Below, in pieces: positions 5,684 to 6,928 of a DNA stretch of 6,928 nucleotides. The position numbers were made by a program, and so were the translations under genes. Each line of letters opens with the position of its first letter. Positions within the stretch are counted from its first letter, which is position 1. The notes below the pieces were generated by a model. It saw only the letters and a list, made by a program, of their open reading frames with translations. It searched no databases and was not told the DNA's origin. This DNA comes from Anaerolineaceae bacterium 46_22 (GTDB lineage: Bacteria > Chloroflexota > Anaerolineae > Anaerolineales > Anaerolineaceae): assembly GCA_001508595.1 (NCBI GenBank), contig LGHA01000078.1, positions 1 through 6,928 on the forward strand, in the 5' to 3' direction.

Positions 5684-5689
5684 AATGAT

Positions 5690-6613
5690 TTGTCCAAACA
5701 TTGTATCATTGTCAATCCGATTGCAGGCAGAGGCGCTGGTAAAAAGGCGATCCCTCAGATTGAATCTTTTCTAAATACCTTTGGCATTGATTATGATTTG
5801 CTGGTGACAAATGAACCTGGCCACGGGATCAGATTGGCTGAAGAAGCGGGGTCGAATGGTTATGATACTGTTGTCGCTGCAGGCGGGGATGGGACAGCGA
5901 ATGAAGTCATCAACGGGTTGATGCATGCCCAAAACAACGGCAAACATACATCCCGCCTGGCTGTGCTGCCCGTCGGCAGGGGTAATGATTTCTCTTATGG
6001 GATGGGTGTGCCGCAAGAGCTTGAAGCAGCCTGTAAGATTTTACGGGACGGCCGTACCAGGATGATTGATGTGGGGTTTGTTAAGGGGGGCGATTACCCT
6101 GAAGGACGCTATTTTGGGAATGGGGTTGGCATTGGTTTCGATGCTGTGGTTGGCTTTGAAGCAGCGAAATTGCCTCGTTTTATTACCGGTATGCCGGCTT
6201 ACCTGATTGCCGCGTTAAAAACGATATTTTTGTATTTTAATGCGCCTGATTTGCGTGTAGATATTGATGGGCAGGTCATCCAACAAGCCTGCCTGATCGT
6301 CTCATTAATGAACGGCAAGCGTATGGGCGGCGCATTTATGTTTGCACCCGAGTCTGAACCGGATGATGGTTTGTTGAATTTATGTATTGCGGGACAGGTG
6401 TCACGAATAGGTGTTTTGGGCTTGTTTCCAAAGGTCATGTCAGGCAAACAGAGGGACCACGAAGCTATTCTGATGCCGGTTGGCAAGACTATCAGTATTG
6501 AAGCCATTACCGGCAGCTTGCCGGTTCATGCTGACGGTGAAACCATTTGCGTTGTAGGTAAAAATTTAGAAGTGACAATATTGAAACAAAAATTAGAAAT
6601 GGTGTGTGAGTAA
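5690..6613 (+). CDS. Diacylglycerol kinase / YegS-DagK-type lipid kinase
   Basis: This enzyme is expected to phosphorylate diacylglycerol or a related lipid with ATP at the inner face of the membrane, making phosphatidic acid for phospholipid synthesis. Its 307 residues match the soluble DagK/YegS/BmrU family (about 290-310). Visible signatures are IIVNPIAGRGAGKK (6-19), the nucleotide-binding GGDGTANEV (65-73), PVGRGNDF (94-101; many relatives have Thr at the Arg position), NGVGIGFDA (144-152), MGGAFMFAPESEPDDGLLN (212-230), where D225-D226 sit in the conserved C-terminal segment, and HADGE (280-284). Exact lipid substrate cannot be read from sequence; YegS itself prefers phosphatidylglycerol in vitro. 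It begins with TTG behind a good AGGAG. It follows rsmE and precedes a PlsC-like gene by four bases, so a role in phosphatidic acid supply is supported by context. Confidence 0.9.
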   Translation: MSKHCIIVNPIAGRGAGKKAIPQIESFLNTFGIDYDLLVTNEPGHGIRLAEEAGSNGYDTVVAAGGDGTANEVINGLMHAQNNGKHTSRLAVLPVGRGNDFSYGMGVPQELEAACKILRDGRTRMIDVGFVKGGDYPEGRYFGNGVGIGFDAVVGFEAAKLPRFITGMPAYLIAALKTIFLYFNAPDLRVDIDGQVIQQACLIVSLMNGKRMGGAFMFAPESEPDDGLLNLCIAGQVSRIGVLGLFPKVMSGKQRDHEAILMPVGKTISIEAITGSLPVHADGETICVVGKNLEVTILKQKLEMVCE

Positions 6614-6617
6614 TCCA

Positions 6618-6928
6618 ATGCTTCTTTGGGTAGTAAATAAAATTATCAAGTGTATTACCAATTTGATATTGAAAATTGATGGTGCTGATCTGGCAAAGGT
6701 GCCACAGGAAGGCCCATTAATTGCAGCAGCGAATCACGTCAATTTTTTGGATGCACCGGTCATAATTACCCATCTTTATCCGCGAAAGACTACCGGCTTG
6801 GTCAAAAAGGAGACATGGGACAAACCATTTTTAGCCTTTTTGTTTAATTTGTGGGAAGGTATCCCAATCGATCGGGACATTGCAGATTTTGCTGCATTCA
6901 AACAAGCCAAACAAGCGTTGAAGGATAA
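6618..6928 (+). CDS. plsC: PlsC-type 1-acylglycerol-3-phosphate acyltransferase, 5' part
   Basis: Only the first 103 codons are in the window; the frame is open at the right edge. The family (glycerophospholipid acyltransferases, LPLAT) moves a fatty acyl group onto lysophosphatidic acid at the membrane to make phosphatidic acid. The catalytic NHxxxxD motif is complete as N39-H40-V-N-F-L-D45, and the later block EGIPIDR (80-86) matches the family's G-x-x-P/F-I-x-R substrate-binding motif. The hydrophobic N-terminal 20 residues probably associate with the membrane. The ATG at 6618 lies four bases after the lipid-kinase stop; only a weak GAG at 6608-6610 could act as ribosome site, so translational coupling is likely. 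Acyl donor and acceptor specificity cannot be told from this part, and the symbol is given at family level only. Confidence 0.88.
   Translation, partial: MLLWVVNKIIKCITNLILKIDGADLAKVPQEGPLIAAANHVNFLDAPVIITHLYPRKTTGLVKKETWDKPFLAFLFNLWEGIPIDRDIADFAAFKQAKQALKD

Noticed and set aside
5685..5687. ATG just before the lipid-kinase TTG start
   Set aside because: It is out of frame with the kinase and too close to the AGGAG site. The family N-terminus (IIVNP) begins a few residues after the TTG.

Overview
The window looks like an ordinary bacterial housekeeping stretch (about half G+C by eye) whose left end carries a distinctly AT-rich segment of probable foreign origin (about 30% G+C or lower in the lines I counted). 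The style of the proteins and the gene mix would fit a Chloroflexota (Anaerolineae-type) chromosome. That placement is a guess from general resemblance: there is no rRNA or other marker gene here to prove it.

Layout. (1) Positions 1-961 are AT-rich. They hold one unrecognised 211-residue protein gene (GTG start at 46), which carries an R-x4-H motif of the kind seen in HEPN-superfamily RNases, followed by about 280 bp of gene-free AT-rich DNA with one weak terminator-like hairpin. (2) Positions 962-2605 (minus) encode a 547-residue conserved-looking protein of unknown function. Its C-terminal part contains a glycine-rich block loosely reminiscent of nucleoside phosphorylases. (3) Positions 2782-4074 (plus) form a tight two-gene unit: a HAD-type hydrolase and rsmI, the 16S rRNA 2'-O-ribose methyltransferase for C1402. 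(4) Positions 4080-4811 (minus) encode a YhhQ-type queuosine precursor transporter, convergent with rsmI with only five bases between the stop codons. It has a good promoter that places the predicted transcript start at, or one or two bases before, its ATG. (5) From 4860 (plus) run rsmE, the 16S rRNA m3U1498 methyltransferase, then a YegS/DagK-type diacylglycerol kinase with a TTG start, then the beginning of a PlsC-type acyltransferase cut by the window end.

How the genes relate. Two different 16S rRNA modification enzymes (RsmI and RsmE) and a transporter for a tRNA-modification precursor lie within 2.2 kb, so the middle of the window has a translation and RNA-modification theme. The right end turns to phospholipid metabolism: the lipid kinase makes phosphatidic acid from diacylglycerol, and PlsC-type enzymes make it by acylating lysophosphatidic acid. 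The two start and stop within five bases of each other and are very likely co-transcribed.

I found no complete mobile element, CRISPR array, rRNA or tRNA gene. The most interesting parts are the HEPN-like gene in the AT-rich segment, the sharp composition step at about 961, the unknown 547-residue protein, and the apparently leaderless yhhQ promoter.
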